Positions 44,239 through 56,101 of a DNA stretch of 64,000 nucleotides are shown one piece after another. The DNA is taken from the NCBI GenBank assembly GCA_037157565.1, contig JAZHRO010000003.1:46575001-46639000 (forward strand). Direction: 5' to 3'. A program made the translations under genes and the position numbers. This DNA is from Thalassia testudinum (lineage: Eukaryota > Streptophyta > Magnoliopsida > Alismatales > Hydrocharitaceae). The notes below the pieces were generated by a model, which was not told the DNA's origin, did not search any database, and saw only the letters and a list, made by a program, of their open reading frames with translations. Position 1 is the first letter of the stretch, and every line of letters begins with the position of its first letter.

Positions 44239-45933
44239 CATAGTATATCTATATAGTTATGTATACATACATATATATATAATATACATACATATATATA
44301 TAATATATATATATATCTACTTATATATACATCTATATACTTATACAAATACTTATATATATATAGACATATATACTTATATACATATATATATATATAC
44401 ATGTCTATATACATATATATATACATATATATATATCTATATACTTATATACATATATAAATATCTATATACATATATATATACATATATATATATATTT
44501 ATACACCTATATATATAAACACATATATATCTATATATATATATATATCTATATATATATATATAACTATACATTTATATATATATATAGATATATTTAC
44601 TTATATACATACATATGTACATATATTTTCACATTATTTACTATATGCTGTATCGCAGGAATATCTGCACCAGTTGCTGATATTTCCTGATACACGCGTA
44701 CAAAAAAAGTGTGGTCCCATACATCATCCATCCTCCATCCACACTCCACGCGGCACCTAGTCGTGTTGGTTGCGTCTCTCTAGACGTCGACTAACTCGAC
44801 ATAGTGCTACACTCCATCGTCACCTCCACCCCCACCCCTTTATATATATACTACATATAAATATATATCTATAGCTACTATATTTACTTTCTGTCTGTTA
44901 GCTTCCTTCTTAGTAAAAAGATAAAAAAAGTATAAAAGTGAAAAGATAATCTTTGATTTGCAGGTATCCCATCTTGCAAGTAGCAAGGCGTGTTTTGAAA
45001 CTCTGTTTTGGCTAAAAGCCAAGGACATAATTTTGAGGGTGTGCCTCAAGAACAAGGATTACCAGAAAAAAAACCTAAATAAGAAAAATACAAAAATACA
45101 ATAAACGAACGAAAGAGACACATTTTAAGGAAAACGTAGAAACTCGACTTGAACTTCACTTCCCTGAGTTCGACCCTGGGCCTAAAAGTGACAAGATAAA
45201 ATCAATTAGGCCAGGTTAAAAATTTTGTAAAGAGATGGTTAGGTCTGAATTAGGTTAACCACTATACACATTTCAACGATAAAAATATCATATTAAGAAC
45301 CTATTCGGGTTGACCCATCAACCGCCAGCTCCAGCAGTCATGCCTCCCCGTGTGCGTGCGTGTGCCTCCAGCAGCAATAGCAGGAAACACCCAACGGTGG
45401 CACCTACCGCCGTCTCCTCGCTGCTGCCACCTCCGCCCACCATTGGCCACAAGAGTACCACTGCCGAATAGCCCTCGGCCCACTTGACCTCTAGCTACAG
45501 CCTCACCATTCAGCTCTTCTTCCTCCGTGCGTGTGAGCATGGGGAAGAATCTCCCTTGTTTCCCTACAGTAGCATCGATATTAGTTATTACATCCATTTC
45601 CATTGCCAAGCCAACATTTTTCATTAAATGGAATAGATATATTATGTGATTTTATGCAAATACCCTTCCACTTTCACACAAATGCAATTTCAGCATAACT
45701 TCTCATTGTTATCTTGATTTAAAGGCGGAATTGGCATGATTTCTTGACAAAATCAATAGTGAACTTTCATTTTTGATATTAACAAGTTTAATTAGGCAAT
45801 TACCTCCCTGTGGATACGACTCGCTCCTCATTAAGTGGTTACTTTAATTACTTTGATTAGTCGATTTTCCACCACTTTAAAATATAACGACAAATCATCT
45901 TAATCATCTTATTCGAAAGCGAAAATCGACTCA
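41709..45933 (+). mobile_element. H 5' LTR, probably composite
   Basis: It begins TGATGAGCCC at the junction with G and ends GACTCA just before the primer site, 4225 bp in all. A stem AGCCCA/TGGGCT lies at the tip (41714-41731). Two U5-like ends are visible, one at 45150-45280 and one at 45800-45933, so a second LTR may be nested here with its right end near 45280-45320; I could not fix its left end. Candidate TATA boxes are CATAAATAACC near 41960 and CTATTTAAAG near 43269. C-rich and GCC/CAG-rich DNA fills 42050-42930 and 43180-44030. Long apparent ORFs there (for example 43249-44205) follow from composition. Confidence 0.65.
44130..44620. repeat. (CA)n and (TA)n microsatellite in H's LTR
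   Basis: CACACA-rich sequence (44125-44185) passes into about 430 bp of irregular TATATA with CATA, CTATA and TTATA variants. It gives false ORFs in several frames. Confidence 0.92.
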
Positions 45934-45938
45934 TCGAA

Positions 45939-45956
45939 TGGTGTCGTTGCCGGGGA
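45939..45956 (+). other. H primer-binding site, tRNA-Asp type
   Basis: TGGTGTCGTTGCCGGGGA differs from the tRNA-Asp complement at two positions, both C to T, and lies five bases after the LTR end. Confidence 0.88.
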
Positions 45957-47221
45957 GGCAATAGGCTTAATTAATTTGTAATTATTCATTTGTTCATGTT
46001 GATTTAAATTGAGGCATATTTAACTTGTTTTATCTAATTTGGTGCGAGGTACGTATATTACATACGAGTTGTCGCATTGGCTTCAGCAACACTGTGGTGG
46101 ACCTTGTTCCACCACTTGGAGGAGGGACTGAGCTTCGCATCTTGGTGGACCTTGCGGCCACCTCCGAGATAATCACAGGTGCTTGTGGGCCTTGACCCCA
46201 CACGCATAGAGACACATAGAGGACCATCTAGAAGAAGTCTTCCTCATAGAATTTTGATTCTGCATTTTAGAATAGACTCTTTAAGTTTAGTTTAGTTGTT
46301 TGTTTTCTCACCCTTGTACTCTGGGGCAAGTTTTAGGGGTTTGTTCCCCGATTTTGTTTTAGGCCTGTGTTGGGTAATTTTTGGGAATCTGTTCTCTCTT
46401 TCTCTAGATTTAGGTTTTTACTTTCTTTTGTGGATTGATTTTATTTTTTTCTTGATTATGCATAGGTAGTTAGAAAAAAAAAACAAAAAAACAAAATCAC
46501 AAGCTACCTGATAGAAGCTGCCTACCCTTAGGATAAGCCATTCAGGTCTGTATTAGCAACCTCTAGATTTATTTATCTGCATTGCGTGTATTTTCGCATC
46601 GTTGATTATTGGAAGGATGGTATGCATTCTCTTACTTTGCATCCATATTTTGATCATGCATTTACATTTGGACTTAATTCCAAGACCACATAAGTTGTCT
46701 TGAAACGATTTAACAAGTGGTCACATTTTCAGAAAAAAGAAACTAATTAAAGGAGGAACATATAAAACCCAAGGAGTTGATTTGAGAACTTTTATGGTGA
46801 ATGCACACGTGCATGACTGTGCACTAAAGCATGCAATTAGACACTCCTAGGTTTTGAGCTACTAGGAAAGAACTCTCCTACCATTGGATACCAAAGTGCT
46901 TGAAACTTAAGTTCAAAAGTTTTGTAACTCCATGGAGGGGGATACCCTGTCATGGATTTTTGAGGGTAGTTAAGAAGCACCGCAAAAGCAAAGCTTCAAA
47001 GGAAGGCTTAGGCTTACTTGCATCCCTCGATCTTCCATCCTTGGAGTACTTTACCAGTTGAACTTTAGGGCAGAGCACCTAAGTTCCAATTAAGTTTTCA
47101 TTAAGGCATTTCGTAGGTCGACAATAGACACGTAATTGATTGGGTAATTTATTTTGTCACCTACAACTGGACTAAAATCTCAAAGGCCTTAATTGATTAA
47201 AGACATAAAAGTCCTTTTGAA
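45957..47221 (+). other. H leader
   Basis: No gene is seen in 1.26 kb between primer site and gag. It starts GGCAATAGGC and is AT-rich. Confidence 0.7.
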
Positions 47222-48806
47222 TTGTGTTTGTGGTGTATGCGATCTCTGAGGAGACAACTTATGTTTAATTCAGAACCTGAAAGAATCCTTATGAGAAACA
47301 ACCAAGAGAGAAGAGAGATGGCTGAGGAAGGAGAAAATAGAATTGTGGAGAGCCAACGATCTTTGAGAGATTATTTTATCCCTACCAACCAATCTGGCCA
47401 TACACTGAGAATACCTAGGGGGAATAACCCGTATGAAATCAAGAGTAGTACCATATCTTTGTTGCCCTCATTCTATGGTACTTCTAGGGAGGACTCCTAC
47501 AAGCATCTGGAGGAATTCACTGAGGTCTGTTCCATGGTGAGATTGCAGGGTGTTACTGATGATGCCCAAATGAGAACCCTCTTTCATTTCTCCCTCAAGG
47601 ATAAGGCAAAGCATTGGTATCACACTCTAGATGATAGAGTGGATACTTGGGATGCCTTGAAGGGAGAGTTTTTAAAAAGTACTTCCCTATGAGCAAGACT
47701 AATCACTACAGGAGGAAAATCATAGGTTTTGCTCAACAAGGTGGAGAACAATTTCATGATTCATGGGAGCACTTCAAAGATTTGTTACGCTTATGTCCCC
47801 ATCATCAAGTGCTAAGATGGCAACTTATAAAAAGGTTCTCACTAGATTAAATGACAAGCACAGGCAAATAGTGGATGGTGCCTGTGCAGGAACCTTTCTT
47901 ACAAAAACTGAAGATGAGGCTTGGGATCTTTTTGAGACCTTGAGTGAGAATTCTATCCACCTAAATTCTGCCTATTTGGATAGGAAATGCACTCTTATGC
48001 AATGAAAGATTGAGGCAAATGAGGCTAGGGATACCCAGAATTTAGCCTTCCAGATTCAATTATTGAACCAAAACATGGAAAGGCTTATGAAAAACCCTAG
48101 CCAACTCACGCCAAATGCCTCCACTTCCCAAGCTTCTGAATGCTCCATTTGCAGAGGCAATACACACACTACTGTGGATTGTCATTTGGCTTCCCAATTC
48201 CCTAACCTTGTACAGGCAGACCTGAATGCTGCCCAAGGGTTCCGACCTAGACCTCGTAATGACCCTTTTTTCAACACTTATAATGAGGGATAGAGGAACC
48301 ACCCCAATTTCTCATGGAGACAGGGGAATGTCTCTAATTCAGGGAATTATAGACCCCAACCCTTTCAAACTCAACAGTATAATCAACCTCCTATGCCCTC
48401 CCAACCATCCACGGCTTCTGAGATGGATGAGCTTAAAGCCATGCTGAAGGCCACACAGGAGAATCAAAGTATGATCATCCAATCTCATGACAATGCAATT
48501 AATGAGATGAAATCACAAATTGGACACATTGTCGAGGCCATGAGTAAAAGGGAGACTGGGAAGCTTCCCAGTTCATCTGAGGAGAACCCTAAACGGAAAG
48601 GGATTATCTTTAGGGAGCAAGCCCAGGTGGTGACTATTCTGAGGAGTGGGAAAGAAATTTCCAAGCCTGATGCTCCTATAGTCCTACCTTCTGGAAAACC
48701 ATCCACCCCAACTTTCGACCCCACTAGAGAAGAGCAGCCCAACTCTTCTCCTCTTGGAATCACCTCACAGGAAGAGGCTGTCCGTTCCCCTACTTACCCG
48801 ACATGA
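47222..48806 (+). pseudogene. H: gag
   Basis: Start options are the first ATG of the open frame (47222) or the ATG at 47318 (MAEEGENR), which I prefer from its position before the conserved part. The retrotransposon gag domain follows: LPSFYGTSREDSYKHLEEF and KHWYHTLDDR, then after a frameshift near 47690, FHDSWEHFKDLLRLCPHH, and after another, FLTKTEDEAWDLFETLSEN. A zinc knuckle CSICRGNTHTTVDC (C-X2-C-X4-H-X4-C) lies at 48141-48182. An in-frame TAG at 48291-48293 precedes NHPNFSW. A Gln/Pro-rich linker and coiled-coil-like segment (MKSQIGHIVEAM) close the gene. Confidence 0.9.
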
Positions 48807-49319
48807 CAACCCTTCCACCTAGAGACCGAGAGTGCCCTTTCCAGAGCACCTTTCTGACTTTGGGCAAACTTCTGCTAGCTCATCTGGAGCCAAAGATAGG
48901 ACAGACAAAATCATGGAGACTTTCAAACAAGTGCAGATTAACCTACCCTTGCTTGAAGCTATCAAGCAAATTCCATCTTATGCTTGCTTTCTAAAGGACC
49001 GATGGACAAAAAAGCATCAATCAAGGAAATAGGTCCAATCAAAAGTTGTCCTACTGAAACTTAAGGACCAGATTGGACACCCCCAAAACTTAAGGACAAC
49101 TTGAGGAATCAGGTTCGATTGCTACTTAATTGGATGTGCTAGAACTTGAGGAATTGCTTGGAGTTTCTACTTAGTCTCTCTCCCCATCATATCTGTCTAA
49201 GGTAGATCTGCTACCTGAGATGGGGACTTCTATTTTGAAACCCTCAACTATCCAAGCCCTCGACCTTGAACTGAAACCCCTCCCAGACTCTCAAGTATGT
49301 ATTCCTTGGGCCAAATGAT
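48807..49319 (+). pseudogene. H: protease region, mostly deleted
   Basis: The part before protease is present (QVQINLPLLEAIKQIPSYACFLKD, about 48930-49005). The LELKPLPDS linker that precedes RT follows by about 49265-49290. In F the same interval covers about 850 bp, with FLDLGSS and ILGRPFLA; here only about 250 bp remain and neither motif is found. The bulk of the protease is deleted, so this Gag-Pol could not mature by itself. Confidence 0.72.
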
Positions 49320-50483
49320 ATGCTCCCTGTAATCATCTCATCTGCACTATCTGAAGTGCAAGAGGGAGCCTTGTTAGACTATTTATCAAGGCACAAGGAA
49401 GCCATAGCTTGGACAATTGCTGATATTAAGGGTATAGACTCTACGCTTTGCATGCATCACATTTATACTGATGATTTCATCAAACCCTTTCGAGACATGT
49501 AGAGACATCATAACCCCAACATGAGGGAGGTGGTTAAAAAGGAGATTCTGAAGTGGTTGGATGTTGGGATCATTTATCCCATCGCAGATAGCAAATGGGT
49601 CAGTCTAATCCATGTGGTGCCAAAGAAGGCAAGCTTCACGATTGAAACAAATGACCAGGGTGAACAAGTGGTGACCAAACCCTCAACTGGTTGGAGGGTC
49701 TGCATTGACTACCGCAAACTGAACACTGCCACCCAGAAGGATCACTTTCCCTTGCCCTTTATTGATCAGATCCTAGAGAGATTATCAGGGAACAAGTATT
49801 TCTGCTTTTTAGATGGATATTCTAGATACAACCAGGTTGCAATCTTCCCTAATGACCAGGATATGACAACTTTCACTAGTCCTTATAGCACTTTTGCATT
49901 CAGGCGTATGCCGTTTGGATTATGTAATGCACCAGCAACTTTCCAACGATGTATGATGTCCATTTTCTCGGACATGATTGACGAGTGCGTCGAGGTTTTT
50001 ATGGATGACTTCTCCATTTACGGCTCATCTTTCGACCAGTATCTCCTGCACTTAGAGAATGTGCTGAAGAGATGTAAGGAGATTGGTTTAGTCCTCAGCT
50101 GGGAGAAAAGCTACTTCATGGTACAGAAAGGCATTGTACTTGGGCATGTTGTGTCTGAAAGGGGCTTAGAAGTAGATAAGGCTAAAGTTGATTCTATTTC
50201 CAAACTCCCATTGCCCACGAATGTCAAACATATTAAATCCTTTCTAGGCCATGCAGGCTTTTATAGGCGATTCATTAAGAATTTCAGCAAAATTTCTAGG
50301 CCACTTTGCGACTTATTGGCGAAGGAATCTTCCTTTAATTTTGATTCAAAGTGTGTCGAGGCTTTTCATACGCTGAAGGAGGCCATGACCTCTACGCCTA
50401 TTCTTCGAGTTCCTAATTGGACACTCCCATTTGAGCTGTTGTGTGATGCTTCGGATTATGCAGTGGGAACTATTCTTGGATAG
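49320..50483 (+). pseudogene. H: reverse transcriptase, nearly intact
   Basis: An uninterrupted 320-codon frame (49521-50483) covers the whole RT: VKKEILKWLDVGIIYPIAD, WRVCIDYRKLN, DHFPLPFIDQILERLSG, FLDGYSRYNQ, RRMPFGLCNAPATFQRCMM, VEVFMDDFSIYG and the SFLGHAGFYRRFIKNFSKI thumb. Both parts of the active site (the D of FLDG, the DD of FMDD) are kept. One TAG (49501) separates it from the linker upstream. It is the best-preserved gypsy RT here and useful for lineage assignment. Confidence 0.92.
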
Positions 50484-50830
50484 AGGGTTGAGGGAAAACC
50501 ACATGTGCTGCACTATGCTAGCAAGACTTTAACTGAACCACAGTAAAACTACATAGTCACTGAAAAGGAATTACTTGTTGTAGTTTTTGCTCTGGAGAAG
50601 TTTAGGTCTCATCTTCTTGGATCCAAGGTGGTCATTTTTACTAATCATGCGGTAGTGAAACATCTCATTGCCAAGAAAGACTCTAAGACACATTTAATTA
50701 GATGGATTCTACTCCTTCCAGAGTTTGACTTGGAGATTCGTGAAAAAAAAGAGTGGAAAATGTAGTGGCTGACCACCTGTCTCGCCTTCCACTTGATGAC
50801 TCTCCATCTGGAGACATCCGTGAGACATTT
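50484..50830 (+). pseudogene. H: RNase H domain
   Basis: After the [13 protein letters not shown] start (end of the RT frame) a TAG interrupts, then HYASKTLTEPQ, a TAA, and [26 protein letters not shown] follow. The usual TDH reads FTNH, so an active-site Asp is lost. A frameshift near 50745 precedes [11 protein letters not shown]. Confidence 0.85.
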
Positions 50831-51593
50831 TCCGATGAAACCCTTATGGTGGTAACACCAACTTCACCCTGGTATGCAGATACAGTTAATTACTTGGTCA
50901 TTGGAGAAACCCCTGGCTCTTGGGATGCGCAAAAACAAAAGCGATTCATTTCCTAAGCTAGATTCTTTCATTGGGAAGAGCCAAAATCATTTCATATTGG
51001 ACAAGACCAAGTTTGTTGACGATGAGTGCCTAAAGAAGAGCAATAGAGTGTGTTGAGATTTTGCCATGTGCTTCATTGTGGAGGACACTTTGGTGCCAAT
51101 GGATTGGAACGATTGGGAAGCGGAATGAGATTCCCCAACACCCTATCCAACCTATGGAAATTTTTGATGTTTGGGGGATAGACTTCATGGGTCCCTTCCC
51201 TTAGTCCCATGGATTTGAGTATATCTTGGTGGCAATGGATTACATCTCCAAGTGGATAGAGGCCATTCCTACGTGCACAAATGACCACTCTATGGTCTTG
51301 AAATTTGTGAAGGCCAATATCATATCTCGCTTTGGCTACCCCAAGACGATTATAAGTGATAGGGGACCTCATTTCCGAAACCATCACTTCAATCGGCTAC
51401 TCAGGAGTCTGGGAATAACTCACAAGATTGCTACCCCTTATCATTCTCATACAAGTGGCCAAGTTGAAGTGTCAAATAGGGAGATGAAGAACATTTTAGA
51501 AAAGACTATTAGGCCAGATAGGAAGGACTAGTCCCAAAAGCTCAATGACTCTTTATGGGCTTATCGAACAGCCTACAAAACTCCTTTGGGTAT
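50831..51593 (+). pseudogene. H: integrase, cut by I
   Basis: The zinc-binding part (50940-51110) is badly decayed. The core (51150-51531) keeps the full D, D, E set: [20 protein letters not shown] and GQVEVSNREM. A TAG lies within the core near 51203 and another after RPDRKD. The coding sequence breaks off after AYKTPLG at the I junction; the remainder of H is beyond the right edge. Confidence 0.88.
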
Positions 51594-53182
51594 TATTAGT
51601 TCAACCCCTCATAAATAATATTTTGATGATTTTACAAAGTAAAAAAAAGAAATAAAACATAAGTGTAGCATATTTTTCTCTATAATAACACAATTGCAGG
51701 TTTCATGGAGTTTTCCAAGTCGAAGGATTAAAAGCATGAAGTCTAGATTAGCATAAGTATTGTCATAGGTCAAAGGCTTTTATGTAAACTTTCAAAGGTT
51801 GTAATCTTTATTTTATTTGAGTCTAGAGATGTTGTAAAGAGCCCCCAAACATAACTTATAAATAGCTAACTTAAGCTCTCTACACTTAGGATAAATTAGA
51901 AACAAAAACCTAACACTAAGACACAAATTAGATGTCCATAACAACTTTAAGATGTCTGATCAGTGTTTCAGACGTCTAATTACCTATAGCATTGCCTTTG
52001 CATTCTGACTTCTTAGCCATCAGTGGAAGCAATCTTCTATTAGACGTCCATAGCCTCATCCAGACGTCTAATAGTTTGCCTAGACATCCTTAAACCAATT
52101 GTTAGACTCAAGTACACATTTTCTTTCTATTAATAATGGGCAAATACATTTTTATATGTATGGACATGTCTCCAGACGTCTACCAATGGACCGTTGCTCA
52201 TTTATTTCTGTGCAAATCTTATTAAAAACCAAATATCTACTCTTAGATTTCCAAGACAAATCCTTTTTATGTTTCTAGATGTCTAGGAAATCCTATAGAC
52301 GTCTATACTGACATTTGTTCCTTAAAATCTAGAATCCTGTTTGAATCTAGTCAAAACAGGAATGAATCCACTTATAATTAGATGTCTAATATTTTTATCA
52401 GACGTTTTATATGTATATATCAGACGTCCATGTTTCGATCCAATGAAAACAGTAAGCCTGGCTAATAGTATTAGACGTCTATAATTGTAATCAGACGTCT
52501 TACAAGATGTCTGATATTGCTGTCAAATTCATGATTGCTTTGATTTGTGTTGGATTTCGTCTCAATCTCTTCGGACTTGCCTCCAATGGCCAAAAGACCT
52601 CTCTCAAGCATTCTTGAAGGTTTCAAACTTTCCTATAAATAGACTGCAATCCCTCTTAGGCAATACACACCTCTTGAGATTCAATTTCCTTAGAAAATCA
52701 CTTTCTCACTACTCTTTACTTCCTGTTGCCTTTGTGCTGTGCCAACACTCTGATTAAAGGGTAGACCCACACTCCCGATGCACTTCATTTTGCAAATTCT
52801 CAAAGAGTTCTTTTTATGCTTAATAGATAAGGAAGTCATTAATATTTTGGGGTGTTCTATAGGTGTTGTTTCATTCTTACTTTTGTAGTTTGGGTATCCA
52901 GCCTGTCGTGTCCCCATCTCTTCATTGTGAAGGGAGAAACCTTCGTTTAGGGATCGGAGGTGGGATTTGTAATTGAGGTACACTACCCTCGTTTAAGTAG
53001 TGTGGTTAGTGGATTGATCACTTTGTGATCGAAAATCCTAAGTCAAGGGATTGGCTTAGGTGGTGGTTTTCACCCATTTTGGGTTTCCACTTAAAAAATC
53101 TTGTGCCTCATTTTGTGATTGTATTTTTTATCTTACAATATTTTATAAATTCACTATTCACCCCCACTCTAATGCAATTTCA
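51594..53182 (+). mobile_element. I 5' LTR (copia, Sirevirus-like)
   Basis: It is 1589 bp. The 3' LTR copy begins TGTTAGTTCAACC; here the second base is A (TATTAG). It ends CAATTTCA before the primer site. It carries six exact AGACGTCT copies and several variants in 51970-52510 upstream of the TATA box CTATAAATAG (52633-52642). Confidence 0.9.
52633..52642 (+). promoter_or_regulatory. TATA box of I's LTR
   Basis: CTATAAATAG, the same ten bases as on the minus strand of K. The AGACGTCT array lies about 130-660 bp upstream. Confidence 0.72.
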
Positions 53183-53184
53183 TT

Positions 53185-53198
53185 TGGTACCAGAGTAG
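53185..53198 (+). other. I primer-binding site, initiator tRNA-Met type
   Basis: TGGTACCAGAGTAG resembles TGGTATCAGAGC, the usual copia primer site, two bases after the LTR. Confidence 0.85.
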
Positions 53199-53237
53199 GT
53201 TTTCTGCTTTTAGGAGTAACATTCGCAGAAAGATCAC

Positions 53238-54723
53238 ATGGAGGGGAGAGTCATTTCCACTGGCAAACCTGGGAGGCAATCCACCACCCGACCACCACTC
53301 TTCGAAGGGACAAACTACACTTATTGGAAGATGAGAATGAAGATGTGCTTCAAGCCAACGATTTCTCCATTTGAGAGAAATGCCAATCCGCATACGTCAT
53401 TCCTGAGAAACCAGAAATGGGATACACAGTAGAGTAGATTCATCACCTTGGACTGAATGCTAAGGAATGAACTCACTCTATTGCGCACTTAGCTCAAAGG
53501 AATTCAACCGCATTAGCCAATGCACAACCGCCCACGAGATATGGAGAACCTTAGAGGTAACTCACGAAGGTACGTTTAGAGTTAAATCCTCTAAGATTAA
53601 CGTGTTATGGTAGGAATTCGAAGCCTTTTCTATGAAGGAAAATGAGAGACTTGGGGACATGTACACCTGATTCACGTTAATCATGAATAACCACAAGTCT
53701 CTAGGAAAGACATTTATAAAGGAGGAGCTTCAAGGGAAGCTCCTTCGCTCCCTTAGACTCAAGTGGGAGCAAAAAGTCATGGCAATAGAAGAAGCCAACC
53801 AAGTAGAGGATCTAGACATGGGAAATCTACTTGGAAATCTTATGGCTTATGAATAAAAAATGGAGCAAAAGAAGAAATCTATCACATCAGAGCCAAAGAA
53901 GAAGACTTTAGCCTTCAAAGCTACATTGGACGATGAGATAAGTACCGATAACAAAGAATTTGTTTTATTAGCTAAAAAGTTTCTCAAAAATAGAAAAGAT
54001 ATCAATGGAAAGAGAAGGGAGGAAGAACCTCTAGTTTGCTATAATTACAAGAAGAAAGGTCACATAAGGAAGGATTGTCCCTTACTCAAAAGGGATGATG
54101 AGAAGAAATACAAGAAGCCTTCTGACTACGAGAAGTTCTCCAAGCCCAAGGGACTCAAGAAGAAGGCATTCCAAGCAACTTGGCATGACTCCACCTCCGA
54201 AGAAGAACAGGAGGAAACAAATGAAGAAACGGCATTCTTGGGACTAATGGCAACGAAAGATGCTTCCGATTCTGAATCTAAGGAGCCTGAGGTAAACTCC
54301 TATTCTCTAGATGAATTACAAGATGCTTTTGATTCACTATATCTAGATCTTAAGAAAACAAAGACCAAAAGTAAAGCTCTAAAAGAAGAAAACTTAGAGA
54401 GTAAGAAATTAATCAATGATCTTGAAGAGAATAATTTAATTCTTATTAAAGAAACCACTGCCTTGAATATGCAAACAAGAAACTTAATGATTGAAAAAGA
54501 GTCATTAACAAATGATTTGTATACAGCAATGAGTGAACAAAAATTTCTGGATAGAGAAGAATTACTTGACAAAATCCATGTGCTTGAAAAATAAAACTCC
54601 TTTAAAAAGGATGAGAATAGCTTACTTAGAGTGGAGATTAGAGGACTAGAAGATAAACTAGACATAATGAAAATAGAGATAAATCACCTTAAAGAAAAAT
54701 CAAATCAACTTCTTGAGGATTGA
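53238..54723 (+). pseudogene. I: gag with coiled-coil C-terminus
   Basis: The ATG at 53238 starts a frame with RPPLFEGTNYTYWKMRMKM, the typical beginning of copia gag. The middle (53430-53858) survives only across frames with several stops. An open frame at 53860-54594 carries a zinc knuckle CYNYKKKGHIRKDC in which the second Cys is Tyr, followed by acidic and Lys-rich stretches. A long heptad-like segment (ELQDAFDSLYLDLKKTKTKS to LLDKIHVLEK) would form coiled coil, a feature of Sirevirus gag. A TAA follows at 54592. Confidence 0.85.
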
Positions 54724-55470
54724 GCCAAATTTACAAAGGGGAAAGTAACTTGGACAAGCTCATTACCCATCAAAAACCTTCCTCGAGTAAATTTGGACTA
54801 GGCTTTTATGAACCTAGTCAAAGTGAGCCGAAAAAGGATCCTCCTCTAAAGGAGACCACTAACAAATACGGATCCACATTACAATGGATACCAAAAAGAT
54901 AACTTTCACTTTGTTTTGTAGGGATCAAAGGACATTATAATGTCAAAATTTGGATATACAAAATGAAGGATGGACGACTTAAATTAGAAAGACCTATAGA
55001 AACACTAAGTCACCAACAGAGATCTTTTGTAGGAGAAAAGGGGTCTACAAGAAAGAAGACAAGGAGACCACCGCCATCAAGGAGGCCGATGGGTAATGGA
55101 CTCCGAGTGTTCCAAACACATGATGGGAGACAAGCATCTACTTTTGGACCTCCAACCTACGAATGGAGGAATGATTACATTTGGCAACAACCACAAGGGC
55201 CATATTATTGGCCTTGGTAAAATAGGTAACCCTCTCTCTTCCATCTCAAATGTCTCTCTAGTTAAAGGACTAAAACATAATCTTTTAAGTGTTAGCCAAA
55301 TTTGTGATAAGGGATTTAAGGAAGTATTTACTTCGAAAATGTTTGAAATTATACATGCATCAACTAATGAATCCTTTCTTAAGGGAACTAGATTTAAAGA
55401 CATTTATATTGTAGAATTTGATAAAGATAGCACTTATGAATGTCATGTAGCAAATAATGAGTTAAGTATC
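54724..55470 (+). pseudogene. I: protease
   Basis: After a stretch full of stops, the protease active site appears at 55094-55135 as MDSECSKHMMGDK. The family motif is DSG followed by a conserved C..H segment, so the Gly is replaced by Glu. FGNNHKGHIIGLGKIG and LKHNLLSVSQICDKG follow, as usual in copia proteases. Confidence 0.82.
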
Positions 55471-56101
55471 TGGCATAGAAGACTAGGACATGTTCATATG
55501 AAGCCAGTTCAAAAACTAGCCAAACATGAACTAGTCCGAGGTTTTCCTAAAGGAAAATTTTTAAATGAGCTTATCTGTGATTCATGTAAATTAGGTAAAA
55601 TTATGAAATCTAGTTTTAAAAAATAAAGAAGTTATATCCACATCAAGACCATTAGAACTACTTCACCTGGATCTGTTTGGACCAACAAAATATGAGAGCC
55701 TTAGTGGATGCAAATATTGCCTTATGATTGCAGATGATCTTGCAAGGTTTTCATGAGTCTCCTTCTTGAGATCCAAAGGAGTATTTTTCTTCTTTTCTGT
55801 TTTTTGTAGGAAGGTTCAAACTGAAAAAGGTTACCAAATCACTTGTATTTGTAGTAATCATGGGAGCAAGTTTGAAAATTCCTTGTTTAATAATTTTTGT
55901 CAAGAGCATGGTATTGCTCATAAGTTTTCTTTCCCTCAAACACCTCAACAAAATGGGGTGGTTGAGAGAAGGAACCGTACTCTTCAAGAGTATGCTCAAA
56001 CATTACTCATAGACTCGGGATTACCGAAGTACTTTTGGGCCAAGGTGGTTAACACGACTTGTTACGTGTTAAATCGCATCTTAATTCGATTCGGGTTGTG
56101 A
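55471..56101 (+). pseudogene. I: integrase
   Basis: The zinc-binding part is complete (WHRRLGHVHM then ICDSCKLGK). A TAA at 55624 and a frameshift precede LHLDLFGPTKY (first Asp kept). FS-stop-VSF near 55755 has lost a Trp codon. The second catalytic motif reads ICSNHGSKFEN, with Asn for Asp. The Glu is in VVERRNRTLQE. The frame ends near 56101. Confidence 0.87.

Noticed and set aside
44178..44426. Tyr/Ile-rich frame
   Set aside because: It is a translation of the TA microsatellite.
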